Origin: JBQSUQ01 sp052384575
Lineage (GTDB): Bacteria; Pseudomonadota; Gammaproteobacteria; Enterobacterales; Pasteurellaceae
Assembly (NCBI GenBank): GCA_052384575.1
Contig: JBQSUQ010000004.1
DNA: 64,000 nt
Strand: one strand, 5' to 3'
Part shown: one piece after another, positions 50,201 to 59,565 of the stretch
How positions within the stretch are numbered: position 1 is the first letter of the stretch
Layout of the letters: each line of letters starts with the position of its first letter
Translations under genes and position numbers: made by a program
Notes under the pieces: generated by a model
The model's database searches: none
Told to the model about the DNA's origin: nothing
What the model saw: the letters and a program-made list of their open reading frames with translations, nothing else

Positions 50201-52547
50201 ATTCTGCTGGTCGCGCTTCTTCTACTGGCGCTTTTGTTTCTGTTGGCGTAGATTGCTCAACTGGTTTTGGCGACATGGCACAGAAATTTTGTGCGTTATC
50301 TATCCATACAGGGATATTGCGTACTGGCGAATAGCAATTCCAACCGCCGTAAGCGTTCACCCCAACCCATTTTATATTTTGTGGTTTGCTTGGTTTAAGT
50401 GGGGAAATTTCAGCACGACGAAGATAATTTTTATAAATTTCTAAGGCACCACTTGCGCCTGTTAAGCCAGTGCTGCCGTTATCATCACGTCCTAGCCAAA
50501 TTGTAGCAACATTTTGACCGTCTATACCCACATACCAGGTATCACGCGCATCATTGGTAGTGCCCGTTTTTCCTGCTAATTTTAATTCAGCAAAATCATT
50601 CATTAGGCTTCGTGCTGTTCCGCGTTCAACCACTTGTTGCATAGCATATAATGTTTGGAATGCAGCTTCCGCTGGCACAACTTGTTCGGGTTCTGTTGAA
50701 TGTTCATGTAACAATTGACCCTGACGATTGCTAATGGAATTAATGGTGCTAATCGGAATTTTACCGCCATTATTTGCAATCACTTGGTAAGATTTTGTTA
50801 CATCATAAGGAGAGATACTGTATGAGCCTAGTAACATTGCCGGCACTTTGGGGATATTCACGCGATCCCATCCCATTGCTTTTTGGGTTTCAATTACCTG
50901 TGTTAATCCTACTTTCATACCGATGTTGACCGTTGGAATATTAAGGGAGCGTGCAAGCGCATCCATTAATAGCACAGAGCCACTATAACGGCGATCGTAG
51001 TTACGAGGTTGCCAAGGTGGACTACCTTTAATATTAATAGTAATAGGTTGATTGTTAATGGCTGTATTTAAACGGAATTGTTGTGGATTGCTTAATGCTG
51101 TTAAATAAACGGAAGGTTTTACCAAAGAACCAATTTGACGATTTGCCATGATCGCGCGGTTAAAACCAGCATATTGTGTTTGTGTGCCACCAACGATGGC
51201 GCGAATTTCACCATTATGATAATCAGCAACAACCATGGCAGCCTGTAAATGTGGATTTTTCACTTTAAGCTGCAATTCTCTTGTTGCATTTACAACCGCT
51301 TGTTCCGCATAAGCTTGCTGTTTTATGTCCATATTGGTAAAAATTCTCGCCCCCAGTAAATCGGCTGGTTTGATGTGGGTGAGATTTTGGCGTAGTTCAG
51401 ATTGCAATGTTTGAATAAAGGCAGGATAAGGGCGTGAGATATTCCCTTTTTCTTGCACACCTAATGGGCGCTGGCTGAGCATATCAAATAATTCTCTATC
51501 AATCATTTGATGTTCTAACATTAGACCTAATACAACATTGCGACGATTTTTCGCATTTTCAGGATTACGCCAAGGGTTATATAAAGAAGGGCCTTTTACC
51601 ATGCCGACCAACAGAGCTATTTGGTCTAAACTGATTTCGCGTACTGGGCGCCCAAAGAAAAAGTGGCTCGCTAATTCAAAACCATGAATTTGGCTGTCGC
51701 CATTTTGTCCTAAATAAATTTCGTTTAAATAGGTTTCTAAAATGGTATTTTTGTCGTAACGCCAATCTAAAATCACCGCCATTAAGGCTTCATTGATTTT
51801 TCGAGTGAAAGAACGTTCATTGCTTAAAAAGAGGTTTTTAACTAATTGTTGGGTTAATGTACTTCCACCTTGAACAGTATGCCCAGCTTTGATATTGGTA
51901 AACATCGCGCGCGCAATGCCTAATGGACTAATTCCATCATGTTCATAGAAACGACGATCTTCAGTGAGGATTAGTGTATCAATTAATAAGCGCGGGTAAT
52001 TTTGTAGCGGTATTGCTAAGCGTTCTTCTTTATCTGATTCGGATTGCAACATAGCAATGAGTTTTGGTGCCAAGCGAAAATCATTAATTGTTTTACGATT
52101 AATTAAATCTTCAATGACAACTAATTTTTCATCATGGAAACGCAAACGAAATACGCGTTGTGCTTCTGCTACATCGGGGAAAGGGAAAGCACGACGTAAT
52201 AAAACAATACTATCGTTTTCAATTTTAAAATCACCTGGTGCTGCCACGATAGTTGTCTGACGATAATCATTATTTAGCAACAATTGAATAACATCATTTA
52301 GATTGAGATTATCTTGCAAGCGGATACTTTCAATACGACTATACACTTCGGTGGGGAGTCGCCAAATTTGTCCATCCATTTTTGAACGAATTTGCGAGTC
52401 CAAATAAGCGCCATAAGCAAAGGCTAAACAACCGACAGTAAAAATCGTTTTAGCAAAAAACAGTTTCCATTTGTGCTTTTTGGCGAAAGGTATTTGTTCG
52501 GTGGATTGTTCCGTTTGTTTTTCTTGAGGATGTTGTTCCGATGACAT
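50199..52547 (-). CDS. mrcB: Penicillin-binding protein 1B
   Basis: Bifunctional class A peptidoglycan synthase. The 782-residue protein has a short cytoplasmic tail, one membrane anchor (about 28-48), a UB2H-like region, GT51 glycosyltransferase with catalytic ILTEDRRFYEHDGI (about 196-209) and GGSTLTQQLVKNLFL, then a transpeptidase domain with SXXK in GSLVKPSVYL, SLN in ARSLNIPTVN and KTG in AGKTGTTND. The C terminus is a short Pro/Glu-rich tail. It is convergent with thiQ across the paired terminator. Confidence 0.97.
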   Translation of the reverse strand: MSSEQHPQEKQTEQSTEQIPFAKKHKWKLFFAKTIFTVGCLAFAYGAYLDSQIRSKMDGQIWRLPTEVYSRIESIRLQDNLNLNDVIQLLLNNDYRQTTIVAAPGDFKIENDSIVLLRRAFPFPDVAEAQRVFRLRFHDEKLVVIEDLINRKTINDFRLAPKLIAMLQSESDKEERLAIPLQNYPRLLIDTLILTEDRRFYEHDGISPLGIARAMFTNIKAGHTVQGGSTLTQQLVKNLFLSNERSFTRKINEALMAVILDWRYDKNTILETYLNEIYLGQNGDSQIHGFELASHFFFGRPVREISLDQIALLVGMVKGPSLYNPWRNPENAKNRRNVVLGLMLEHQMIDRELFDMLSQRPLGVQEKGNISRPYPAFIQTLQSELRQNLTHIKPADLLGARIFTNMDIKQQAYAEQAVVNATRELQLKVKNPHLQAAMVVADYHNGEIRAIVGGTQTQYAGFNRAIMANRQIGSLVKPSVYLTALSNPQQFRLNTAINNQPITINIKGSPPWQPRNYDRRYSGSVLLMDALARSLNIPTVNIGMKVGLTQVIETQKAMGWDRVNIPKVPAMLLGSYSISPYDVTKSYQVIANNGGKIPISTINSISNRQGQLLHEHSTEPEQVVPAEAAFQTLYAMQQVVERGTARSLMNDFAELKLAGKTGTTNDARDTWYVGIDGQNVATIWLGRDDNGSTGLTGASGALEIYKNYLRRAEISPLKPSKPQNIKWVGVNAYGGWNCYSPVRNIPVWIDNAQNFCAMSPKPVEQSTPTETKAPVEEARPAE

Positions 52548-52620
52548 TAAATAATCCTAGTTTCCATGCAAACTGGCACAATTCTAGCACAATTTTATTT
52601 TCTGCGTGTAGCCTCTCTTG

Positions 52621-53406
52621 TTAACCCTTTTCTTTTTTTAGCAATGAGAATAAAAAGAGCAGTGCAGCAGCGATAACCACAGAGGGACCTGCGGCAGTAT
52701 TGTAAAACATGGAAAATGCCAAGCCCATATTCACTGCAATCATACTCACAACAATAGCAACAACTACCATGGTTTCCGGAGTACGAGCAAAACGTCTTGC
52801 CGTAGCGGCAGGGATAATAAGTAATGAAGTGATGATTAAAGCACCAACAATTTTCATGCTGAGAGCGATCGTAAGTGCGGTTAAAATCATTAACAAAAAT
52901 CGCATTTTCTTAATGTTAATCCCTTCAACTTGGGCAAGATCTGGGCTAACGGTTGCTGAAATAAGTGGTTTCCAATAAAACACTAATAGCGACAATACGA
53001 TGATTACGCCACATAAAATATAAAGCACATCATCAAAATTGACGGATAGAAGATCACCAAATAAATAACTCATTAAGTCGACACGAACGTTTTGTAATAA
53101 GCCAACGGTAACCAAGCCTAAAGACAAGCAACTATGGGCAATGATGCCTAATAAAGTATCTACGGCAAATTGGGTGCTATTTTCTAACCAGACCATCACA
53201 ATGGCAAGGATTAAAGTGAGGATTAAAATCGCAACATAGGGATTGATTTCAAAGAAAATACCAAGAGCTACACCTAATAAAGCAGAATGTGCAAGAGTAT
53301 CGCCAAAATAGGCCATTTTACGCCACACAACAAAAGCGCCTAAAGGTGCGGTAATAAAAGAAAGTAGCATGCCGGCAAGCCAAGCGGGAAAAATAATATC
53401 AAACAT
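52621..53406 (-). CDS. znuB: Zinc ABC transporter permease ZnuB
   Basis: Inner-membrane permease of the high-affinity zinc importer ZnuABC. The 261-residue ABC-3 family protein has about eight helices, with GAFVVWRKMAYFGDTLAHSA (about 23-42) and HSCLSLGLVTVGL typical of the family. It follows znuC by 13 bases. The binding protein gene znuA is not in this window. Confidence 0.96.
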   Translation of the reverse strand: MFDIIFPAWLAGMLLSFITAPLGAFVVWRKMAYFGDTLAHSALLGVALGIFFEINPYVAILILTLILAIVMVWLENSTQFAVDTLLGIIAHSCLSLGLVTVGLLQNVRVDLMSYLFGDLLSVNFDDVLYILCGVIIVLSLLVFYWKPLISATVSPDLAQVEGINIKKMRFLLMILTALTIALSMKIVGALIITSLLIIPAATARRFARTPETMVVVAIVVSMIAVNMGLAFSMFYNTAAGPSVVIAAALLFLFSLLKKEKG

Positions 53407-53419
53407 AATGATGACCTAT

Positions 53420-54214
53420 TTATTTATGTTGTGCGCAAGTCGTCTGACCTTGGCAACAAATATCGCCATGCATATCGTGGCGATGATTATGATGGTGAGT
53501 ATAAAAGGCAGTGTTTTTAACAAACTGATCACCAAATAATCGGATAAATTGTGGATTATTAGACAAAATCTCTGGTGTGCCTGCACAACAAATATGTTGA
53601 TTAATACAAAGCACTTCATTTGTATCCGCCATCACAATATGTAAATCATGGGAAACCATTAAAACGGCACAATTTAATTTTTCTCTGGTTTGATGAATTA
53701 ATTGGTACAATTCCGCTTGTCCTCCTAAATCAACGCCTTGAGTTGGCTCGTCTAATACTAATAAATGGGGTTTGTTCAAAATAGCCCGAGCAATTAAAAC
53801 GCGCTGCATTTCACCACCCGATAATTTTTGTAGGATATTTTTTTGTAAATGAGAAATAGATAATAATGAAAGTGCGGTTAAAATTTCGTGTTTTTTCACG
53901 CCTTTCTTTAAGGACAAAAATTTTTCTACTGTAATCGGTAAAGTTGGATCGATATACAATTTTTGTGGTACATAACCAATGGATAGCCCTTTTTTATAAA
54001 TTACTTCGCCTGAGGTTGGGGTAAGCAATTTGAGTAACACTTTTAAAAATGTTGATTTCCCACCACCATTTGGACCAACAATGGTAATGACCGAATTAGG
54101 ATAAATTCGGAAATTAATATCTTGTAATGCAATTTTTTGTGGAAAACGTACACTAATCGATTTTAATTCGACTAAAGGTTCGTTTATTGCTGAACGAATG
54201 GAATGAATTAGCAT
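53420..54214 (-). CDS. znuC: Zinc ABC transporter ATP-binding protein ZnuC
   Basis: ATPase of the ZnuABC zinc importer. Walker A is GPNGGGKSTFLK, the signature KLSGGEMQRVLIA and Walker B LLVLDEPTQGVD. The C terminus is His/Cys-rich (THHHNHRHDMHG, then CCQGQTTCAQ), a likely zinc-sensing or binding tail. The ATG at 54214 gives 264 residues; an upstream ATG at 54253 (277 residues) is the alternative, and neither has a strong Shine-Dalgarno. It is divergent from mepM; a Zur-like dyad lies between them. Confidence 0.94.
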   Translation of the reverse strand: MLIHSIRSAINEPLVELKSISVRFPQKIALQDINFRIYPNSVITIVGPNGGGKSTFLKVLLKLLTPTSGEVIYKKGLSIGYVPQKLYIDPTLPITVEKFLSLKKGVKKHEILTALSLLSISHLQKNILQKLSGGEMQRVLIARAILNKPHLLVLDEPTQGVDLGGQAELYQLIHQTREKLNCAVLMVSHDLHIVMADTNEVLCINQHICCAGTPEILSNNPQFIRLFGDQFVKNTAFYTHHHNHRHDMHGDICCQGQTTCAQHK

Positions 54215-54300
54215 AAGTGGATATCGGTGGCAAAATAAAATGGCGTTTAACATAGCTTATTTTATGCAATAAAACAAGTTTAAGTGCTTAAAAAATGAAT

Positions 54301-54347
54301 GATATGAGTTATTTACTCATTTCTCTGATTTTTTTATTGTGTATAAT
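54301..54347. promoter_or_regulatory. Zur-like dyad and mepM -10 element
   Basis: GATATGAGTTATTTACTCATTTC (54301-54323) is a 23-base inverted repeat whose outer arms match the E. coli Zur box (GAaATG...CATTTC). Its inner arms differ (GAGT/ACTC). A perfect TATAAT for mepM is at 54342-54347. The site is about 90 bases upstream of znuC on the other strand. Confidence 0.5.
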
Positions 54348-54408
54348 GAATTTTCTTTATTTATGCTTGTCATAAAAACAGCCATTTAGAATTAGGATCA
54401 TTATTATA

Positions 54409-55872
54409 GTGAAGCAAATCAAGTTAGCTCGTGATAGACGCAAAAGAAAATCTTACATTAAAGCTGGGGTTTTCTTTTTGGCTTTGCTATGCATTATCAC
54501 AGGGGGAATTCTCAGTTTAAAGGATACTGTAGAGAATAATGAACCTATTAATATTACTTCGACGCAAGAACAAGCTGAATTTCAACATCTCAAACCAACC
54601 TCAACTCAATCTGACGAAAATCTAAATAATGAAGATTCATCTTCTATTGTTCAAACCACCTCAGATCAAAATGAAGAGAATGCAACCTCTTATGATGATG
54701 AATTGTTAGAAAAGGATGATGAGTCCGACCAAATCGATTTAACTCAAGATAAATTACCTGAAGATGCACAGAATGTATTGGATGATTTATTGGATGCGGT
54801 TGATCAAGCAAAACGCATCACCGATCAATTCTCTCATACTATTGTGAAAGGGGATAAGTTAAAAGATGTATTAGAAATGTCTGGTTTAGAAGATGAAACT
54901 AGCCAAAAATTAATTGCAAGCTACCCCGAGTTAAAAAATTTAAAACCGGGTCAGCAAGTCTATTGGATTTTAGATAATGAAAATGAACTAGAATATTTAA
55001 ACTGGCTTATTTCTGAAAGAGAAGAGCGCATTTATGAACGCAAAGAGAGTGGACAGTTTGCGCGTCAAATTATAGAGAAGAAAAGTATCTGGAAGAAAGA
55101 TGTGCTAAAAGGTCAGATAGAGAACAGCTTACGAGCTAGTTTACAAAAATTGGGTTTAGATAATCGACAAATTCATCAATTAAGCACCGCGCTTCAATGG
55201 CAAGTGAATGTAGCCAAATTAAAAAAAGGTGATAAGTTTGCAGTATTAGTATCACGTGAATACTTAGGTGATAAGTTAACTGGTCAAGGTAATGTTGAGG
55301 CCATTCATATTGTGGCGAGTGGCAAAAGCTATTACGCCATTCAAGCAAATAATGGACGCTACTATAATCGCCAAGGTGAAACAATTAGCAAAGGTTTCGC
55401 TCGTATCCCATTGCAGCGACAAGCAAGAATATCTTCGCCTTTTAACCCTCGCAGACGCCATCCTGTAACTGGGCGTGTCCGACCACACAAAGGAACTGAT
55501 TTTGCTTTACCTGTGGGCACACCTGTTATTGCTCCTGCTGATGCTGTTGTTGAAAAAGTGGCGTATCAAAGTGGCGGTGCGGGACGATATGTTGTTTTAC
55601 GCCATGGTCGTGAATATCAAACTGTCTATATGCATCTCAGCAAAGCGCTTGTGAGAGCAGGACAATCTGTTAAGCGAGGAGAACGGATTGCTTTATCTGG
55701 CAATACGGGGATTTCAACAGGCGCCCATTTGCATTATGAGTTTCATATAAATGGACGACCAGTTAATCCGATGACGGTTAAATTACCGGGTGGAAATACG
55801 GGAATGGCAGATAGCGAACGTAAAACGTTCTTAGTGAGAGCTAAGGCAGTTGAAAGACAATTAAAAATATAA
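54409..55872 (+). CDS. mepM: Murein DD-endopeptidase MepM
   Basis: Periplasmic M23 metallopeptidase that cuts peptidoglycan cross-links to allow insertion of new strands. The 487-residue protein starts at GTG (54409) after AGGA. It has an N-terminal membrane anchor (about 20-40), a Gln/Asp/Glu-rich linker, an OapA/LysM-like region (about 140-190) and the M23 domain with zinc ligands in RPHKGTDFALP (about 361-371) and HLHYEF (about 443-448). It is next to znuC, as in E. coli, where mepM neighbours the znu genes; shared zinc regulation would make sense for a zinc enzyme. Confidence 0.94.
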   Translation: MKQIKLARDRRKRKSYIKAGVFFLALLCIITGGILSLKDTVENNEPINITSTQEQAEFQHLKPTSTQSDENLNNEDSSSIVQTTSDQNEENATSYDDELLEKDDESDQIDLTQDKLPEDAQNVLDDLLDAVDQAKRITDQFSHTIVKGDKLKDVLEMSGLEDETSQKLIASYPELKNLKPGQQVYWILDNENELEYLNWLISEREERIYERKESGQFARQIIEKKSIWKKDVLKGQIENSLRASLQKLGLDNRQIHQLSTALQWQVNVAKLKKGDKFAVLVSREYLGDKLTGQGNVEAIHIVASGKSYYAIQANNGRYYNRQGETISKGFARIPLQRQARISSPFNPRRRHPVTGRVRPHKGTDFALPVGTPVIAPADAVVEKVAYQSGGAGRYVVLRHGREYQTVYMHLSKALVRAGQSVKRGERIALSGNTGISTGAHLHYEFHINGRPVNPMTVKLPGGNTGMADSERKTFLVRAKAVERQLKI

Positions 55873-55893
55873 GCATTTATTAGGATAAATAAT

Positions 55894-55938
55894 AAAGCGC
55901 GGTGGAAAAATGACTTTTTTTAACCGCGCTTTTGTTTT
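55894..55938 (+). terminator. mepM terminator
   Basis: Stem AAAGCGCGGT / ACCGCGCTTT (55894-55903 and 55923-55932), an uptake-sequence variant pair, with a T-rich tail. Confidence 0.82.
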
Positions 55939-56148
55939 AGTATTAAGTTCTACTTTCATACATTAAAACAATGAAAAGAGAATCACTTAACTAAAAGTAT
56001 CGACTTTTTAATAATAGCTGATATAATACAGACAATGTTTATGAATGTTCGTTCATTTTTATTTTGTAATAAAAATGTAAGATTGAACAAAAATAAACCA
56101 ATATTTAGTTTCTTTGCTTATAAAACAACCAAAAAAGCAAAAAAATGT

Positions 56149-56326
56149 TTGATTTTTCCTATTTAGGATTGGATAATACGCCCACTTTTGAAATGTTCTT
56201 CTTGATATAGATCAAGGTAGAATTGAATTTGTCAAAAGGAATAGGGCAAATTCAACCCTAGTAGGCAAATCTAGTGCTATAAATCTTTATAGCTAAGATA
56301 AAATAAAAGGTACATCTTTTGTACTC
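56149..56326 (+). promoter_or_regulatory. ompA regulatory region: two promoters, an FNR box, structured leader
   Basis: P1: TTGATT (56149-56154), 17 bp, GATAAT (56172-56177). A perfect FNR box TTGAT-N4-ATCAA is at 56202-56215, extended to CTTGAT...ATCAAG. P2: extended -10 TGCTATAAA (56275-56283), start near 56290, placing the FNR centre at about -81.5, a class I position. The P2 leader holds a GTACA/TGTAC hairpin (56310-56324). The remaining upstream stretch (55940-56148) is AT-rich; another possible promoter (TCGACT 56000-56005, TATAAT 56022-56027) has no convincing product. Confidence 0.65.
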
Positions 56327-56392
56327 GGAATTCAGCTGAATCCAGCTGATATTTTTGAAATTAGATGACTAAAAAGTAAGAGGATCATCACA

Positions 56393-57457
56393 ATGAAAAA
56401 AACAGCTATCGCATTAGCTATCGCTGGTTTAGCAGCGGCATCAGTTGCACAAGCAGCTCCACAAGAAAACACTTTCTATGCTGGTGCTAAAGCAGGTTGG
56501 GCATCATTCCATGACGGTTATACTCAATATGAAGATGCTGCAAATGGTTTAGGTACACTTAAAAACTCTGTAACTTACGGCGTTTTCGGTGGTTATCAAA
56601 TTTTAAACCAAGACAACATGGGTCTTGCAGTAGAATTAGGTTACGATGACTTCGGTCGTGCTAAATTACGTGAAAATGGCGTAACTTCTGCAAAACACAC
56701 TAACCATGGTGCACACTTAAGCTTAAAACCAAGCTATGAAGTATTACCAGGTTTAGATGTTTACGGTAAAGTTGGTGCAGCATTAGTTCGTTCTGACTAC
56801 AAAACTCAAAAAGGTTTCACTAACAACTTCAATGGCGTTGAGCGTACACATAGCTTAAAAACTTCATTACTTTTAGGCGCTGGTGTTGAGTATGCAATTC
56901 TTCCAGAATTAGCGTTCCGTGTTGAATACCAATGGTTAAACAACGTGGGTAAATTAAAAAATGCTGATGGTACACGTTTCGACTATACTCCAGAAATCCA
57001 CAGCGTAACTGCAGGTTTATCTTACCGTTTCGGTCAAGGTGCTCCAGTTGTAGCTCCTGAAGTTGTGAACAAAACTTTCACTTTAAACAGTGATGTTACT
57101 TTCGCATTCGGTAAATCAACATTAAAACCTGAAGCTGCTTCTACTTTAGATGGTATCTATGGCGAAATCGCTCAAGTTGCTAGCCCAGCAGTTGCAGTAA
57201 ATGGTTATGCTGACCGTATCGGTAAAGATGCAGCAAACTTAAAACTTTCTCAACGTCGTGCTGAAACAGTTGCTAACTACTTAGTATCTAAAGGTTTAGA
57301 TTCTAACGCTGTAACTGCAACTGGTTACGGTGAAGCTAACCCAGTAACTGGCAACGCTTGTGACGCAGTTAAAGGTCGTAAAGCATTAATCGCTTGCTTA
57401 GCGCCAGACCGTCGCGTTGAAGTTCAAGTTCAAGGTAACAAACAAGTTACTATGTAA
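56393..57457 (+). CDS. ompA: Outer membrane protein OmpA (P5)
   Basis: Major outer-membrane protein; in H. influenzae P5 is an adhesin and binds complement factor H. The 354-residue precursor has a signal peptide (1-21, AQAAP at the cleavage site), an eight-strand beta-barrel (about 22-205), a short hinge (GQGAPVVAPEVVNKT) and the OmpA-like peptidoglycan-binding domain (about 225-350) with VNGYADRIGKDAANLKLSQR. Codon use is strongly biased to frequent codons, fitting high expression. The leader is long. Surface loops are the likely variable parts. Confidence 0.97.
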   Translation: MKKTAIALAIAGLAAASVAQAAPQENTFYAGAKAGWASFHDGYTQYEDAANGLGTLKNSVTYGVFGGYQILNQDNMGLAVELGYDDFGRAKLRENGVTSAKHTNHGAHLSLKPSYEVLPGLDVYGKVGAALVRSDYKTQKGFTNNFNGVERTHSLKTSLLLGAGVEYAILPELAFRVEYQWLNNVGKLKNADGTRFDYTPEIHSVTAGLSYRFGQGAPVVAPEVVNKTFTLNSDVTFAFGKSTLKPEAASTLDGIYGEIAQVASPAVAVNGYADRIGKDAANLKLSQRRAETVANYLVSKGLDSNAVTATGYGEANPVTGNACDAVKGRKALIACLAPDRRVEVQVQGNKQVTM

Positions 57458-57493
57458 TTTGAGATATCTAATTATTAGTTAGATTTATTCCGA

Positions 57494-57523
57494 AAAGACC
57501 TAAACTTAGTTTAGGTCTTTTTC
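57494..57523 (+). terminator. ompA terminator
   Basis: 12-bp stem AAAGACCTAAAC / GTTTAGGTCTTT (57494-57505 and 57509-57520) with a T run. Confidence 0.92.
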
Positions 57524-57605
57524 TGTATTATGCGATATTCATTGAACTAAGTTTCAGTTTATTTGTCTTAATACTGATTTTATTTTTATAAAAGGAAACT
57601 TTAGA

Positions 57606-58187
57606 ATGAAAAAATGGTTACTTATTCTTGTTGTTGCTGTTGTTGCTGGCTTTACATTAATGTCTAGCTACAATGGTTTAGTGAAAGCTGAAGAAGAAAT
57701 TGATTCTGTGTGGGCGAATGTTGAATCTCAATACCAGCGTCGTGCGGATATGATTCCAAATTTAGTGAATACAGTGAAAGGTCAAGCTAATTTTGAAAAA
57801 GAAACCTTAACAGGTGTGATTGAAGCACGTGCTAAAGCAACACAGGTTAAAATTGATCCAGCAAATATGACGGAAGAGCAATTAACGCAATTCCAACAAA
57901 ACCAAGATTCTGTTGGTTCAGCGCTTTCTCGTTTACTTGTTAGCGTAGAAAAATATCCAGAATTAAAAGCACATGATGGTTTTAATAACTTACAAGCTCA
58001 GTTAGAAGGTACTGAAAATCGCATTAATAAAGCACGTAATGACTTTAATGCGGCAGCAAAAATTTATAACCAAAAAGTGCGCCAATTCCCAACAAAATTA
58101 GCAGCGTTGATTTTAGGCTTTAAAGAAAAACCTTACTTTAAATCAACCGCTGGTGCAGAAAATGCACCAACAGTGAACTTCCAATAA
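57606..58187 (+). CDS. LemA family protein
   Basis: A 193-residue protein with an N-terminal membrane anchor (about 4-22) and a long antiparallel helical domain outside the membrane. The family hallmark is NGLVKAEEEIDSVWANVESQ (about 24-43) followed by QYQRRADMIPNLVNTVKG. LemA proteins are widespread and of unknown function. It heads a set with two TPM-domain genes (gaps 62 and -8 bases), an arrangement recurrent in bacteria. It has its own Shine-Dalgarno (AAAGGAAAC). Confidence 0.92.
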   Translation: MKKWLLILVVAVVAGFTLMSSYNGLVKAEEEIDSVWANVESQYQRRADMIPNLVNTVKGQANFEKETLTGVIEARAKATQVKIDPANMTEEQLTQFQQNQDSVGSALSRLLVSVEKYPELKAHDGFNNLQAQLEGTENRINKARNDFNAAAKIYNQKVRQFPTKLAALILGFKEKPYFKSTAGAENAPTVNFQ

Positions 58188-58249
58188 GATTAATTGAATT
58201 TATATGGGGTTGTTGATTGTTCAGCAACCCTGATTTTTAAAGAAAAATT

Positions 58250-58690
58250 ATGTCGCTATTTTCTCGAATTCCGTTTGATAAAAAACAAATTGAAGCTGCA
58301 ATTGCAGAATTAGAAAAAAATTCTTCAGCAGAGCTTCGTGTTTATATTGAACGTCATTTACCTAAAAATACCTTAATTTTAGACCGCACTTTAGCTGTAT
58401 TTAAGCAATTAGATATGCACGAAACAGCAGCCAAAAATGCAGTGCTGATTTATATTGCCTATAAGGATCATCAATGTTCAATTATTGGGGATATTGGTAT
58501 TCATCAGTTTGTTGGTGAACAATTTTGGCAGCAGCAATGTGACTTAATGATAAGTTATTTTAAACAAAAGCAATATACTTCTGGTGTAGTAGCTGCTATT
58601 GAGCAAATTGCTGGCGAGTTGACGACCTATTTTCCTGTTCAAGCTGATGATATTAATGAATTACCAAATGAGGTGATTATTAATGAATAA
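58250..58690 (+). CDS. TPM-domain protein without signal peptide
   Basis: A 146-residue protein of the TPM (TLP18.3/Psb32/MOLO-1) family. It has the charged N-terminal helix KKQIEAAIAELEKNSSAELR (about 11-30), then LDRTLAVFKQLDMHET and the core strand ending IGDIGIHQFVGEQFWQQ. No signal peptide or membrane helix is present, so it is probably cytoplasmic, unlike its downstream partner. It overlaps the next gene by 8 bases, so the two TPM proteins are translationally coupled. Function unknown. Confidence 0.85.
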   Translation: MSLFSRIPFDKKQIEAAIAELEKNSSAELRVYIERHLPKNTLILDRTLAVFKQLDMHETAAKNAVLIYIAYKDHQCSIIGDIGIHQFVGEQFWQQQCDLMISYFKQKQYTSGVVAAIEQIAGELTTYFPVQADDINELPNEVIINE

Positions 58691-59474
58691 ATTATTTCAA
58701 AGTGCGGTATTTTTTTGCTTAGTTTTTGTTAGTGTTTTAGCAAAAGCAGCTGATTTCCCTGCTAGTCCGAATCCATTTCGCTATGTGAATGATTACACTA
58801 ATACATTATCTGCAGCAGATAATCAGTATTTAGAAAATAAACTGATTCAATATGGGCAGAAGACGAGTTCTCAAATTGCAGTAGTTATTATTCCAACGAC
58901 TGGCGAATATGAAATTGCGCAATATACAGCAGAATTAGGCGATAGATGGGGAATTGGACGTAAAAAGCTAAATAATGGCGTTTTATTTCTGATTGCTAAA
59001 AATGATCGCAAAGTGTTTATTGCTACTGGGCAAGGTTTGCAAGGTGTTTTACCTGATGCTTTTTTATCACAGTTAATTCGCAAGGTGATTTTGCCTTCTT
59101 TTAAACAAGGGCAATTTGCACAGGGTATCAACCAAGGATTAGACTATATTATTGCCGCTAGCCAAGGCGAATTTGATGCGGCAAAAGTAGAGTCAGAGGA
59201 AAGTTTAGAAGATTATATTCCTTTCTTTATGGTTGTCTTGTTTATTCTTTTTGTTTTATTTGGTGAATTGAGCTGGCGTCGTAAACCTTATATTAGCCCA
59301 ACCGCAAATCATGATTTACAAAATGCAGCAATCATCGCTGCTTCCGTATTAAATAGTCGAAGACGTAACGGCGGTGGATTCGGAGGCGGCTTTGGAGGCG
59401 GTTTTGGTGGAGGATCTGGTGGTGGCTTCGGCGGCGGTGGTTTTGACGGAGGCGGTGCTGGCGGTAGCTGGTAA
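58683..59474 (+). CDS. TPM-domain membrane protein (YgcG family) with Gly-rich tail
   Basis: A 263-residue protein: signal peptide (1-22), periplasmic TPM domain (about 30-155; SSQIAVVIIPTTGEYEIAQY, then NDRKVFIATGQGLQGVLPD), a membrane helix (about 178-197), a short cytoplasmic segment and a C-terminal glycine repeat (GGGFGGGFGGGFGGGSGGG and so on). The Gly-rich tail is typical of YgcG-type proteins found with LemA. Overlaps the preceding TPM gene by 8 bases. Suggested membrane-protein quality-control role is only inference. Confidence 0.88.
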   Translation: MNKLFQSAVFFCLVFVSVLAKAADFPASPNPFRYVNDYTNTLSAADNQYLENKLIQYGQKTSSQIAVVIIPTTGEYEIAQYTAELGDRWGIGRKKLNNGVLFLIAKNDRKVFIATGQGLQGVLPDAFLSQLIRKVILPSFKQGQFAQGINQGLDYIIAASQGEFDAAKVESEESLEDYIPFFMVVLFILFVLFGELSWRRKPYISPTANHDLQNAAIIAASVLNSRRRNGGGFGGGFGGGFGGGSGGGFGGGGFDGGGAGGSW

Positions 59475-59565
59475 GCAAGAAGTTGATAATCCCACTCGGT
59501 TATAGCATAAAGGAAAAAACTTGTGATAAAATAACCGCACTTTTAAATACGACAAAGGAAAAATA

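Noticed and set aside
56035..56166. 43-codon ORF upstream of ompA, right after a possible promoter
   Set aside because: No Shine-Dalgarno, translation is Lys/Phe/Asn-rich as expected from AT-rich non-coding DNA; it would have to be leaderless.
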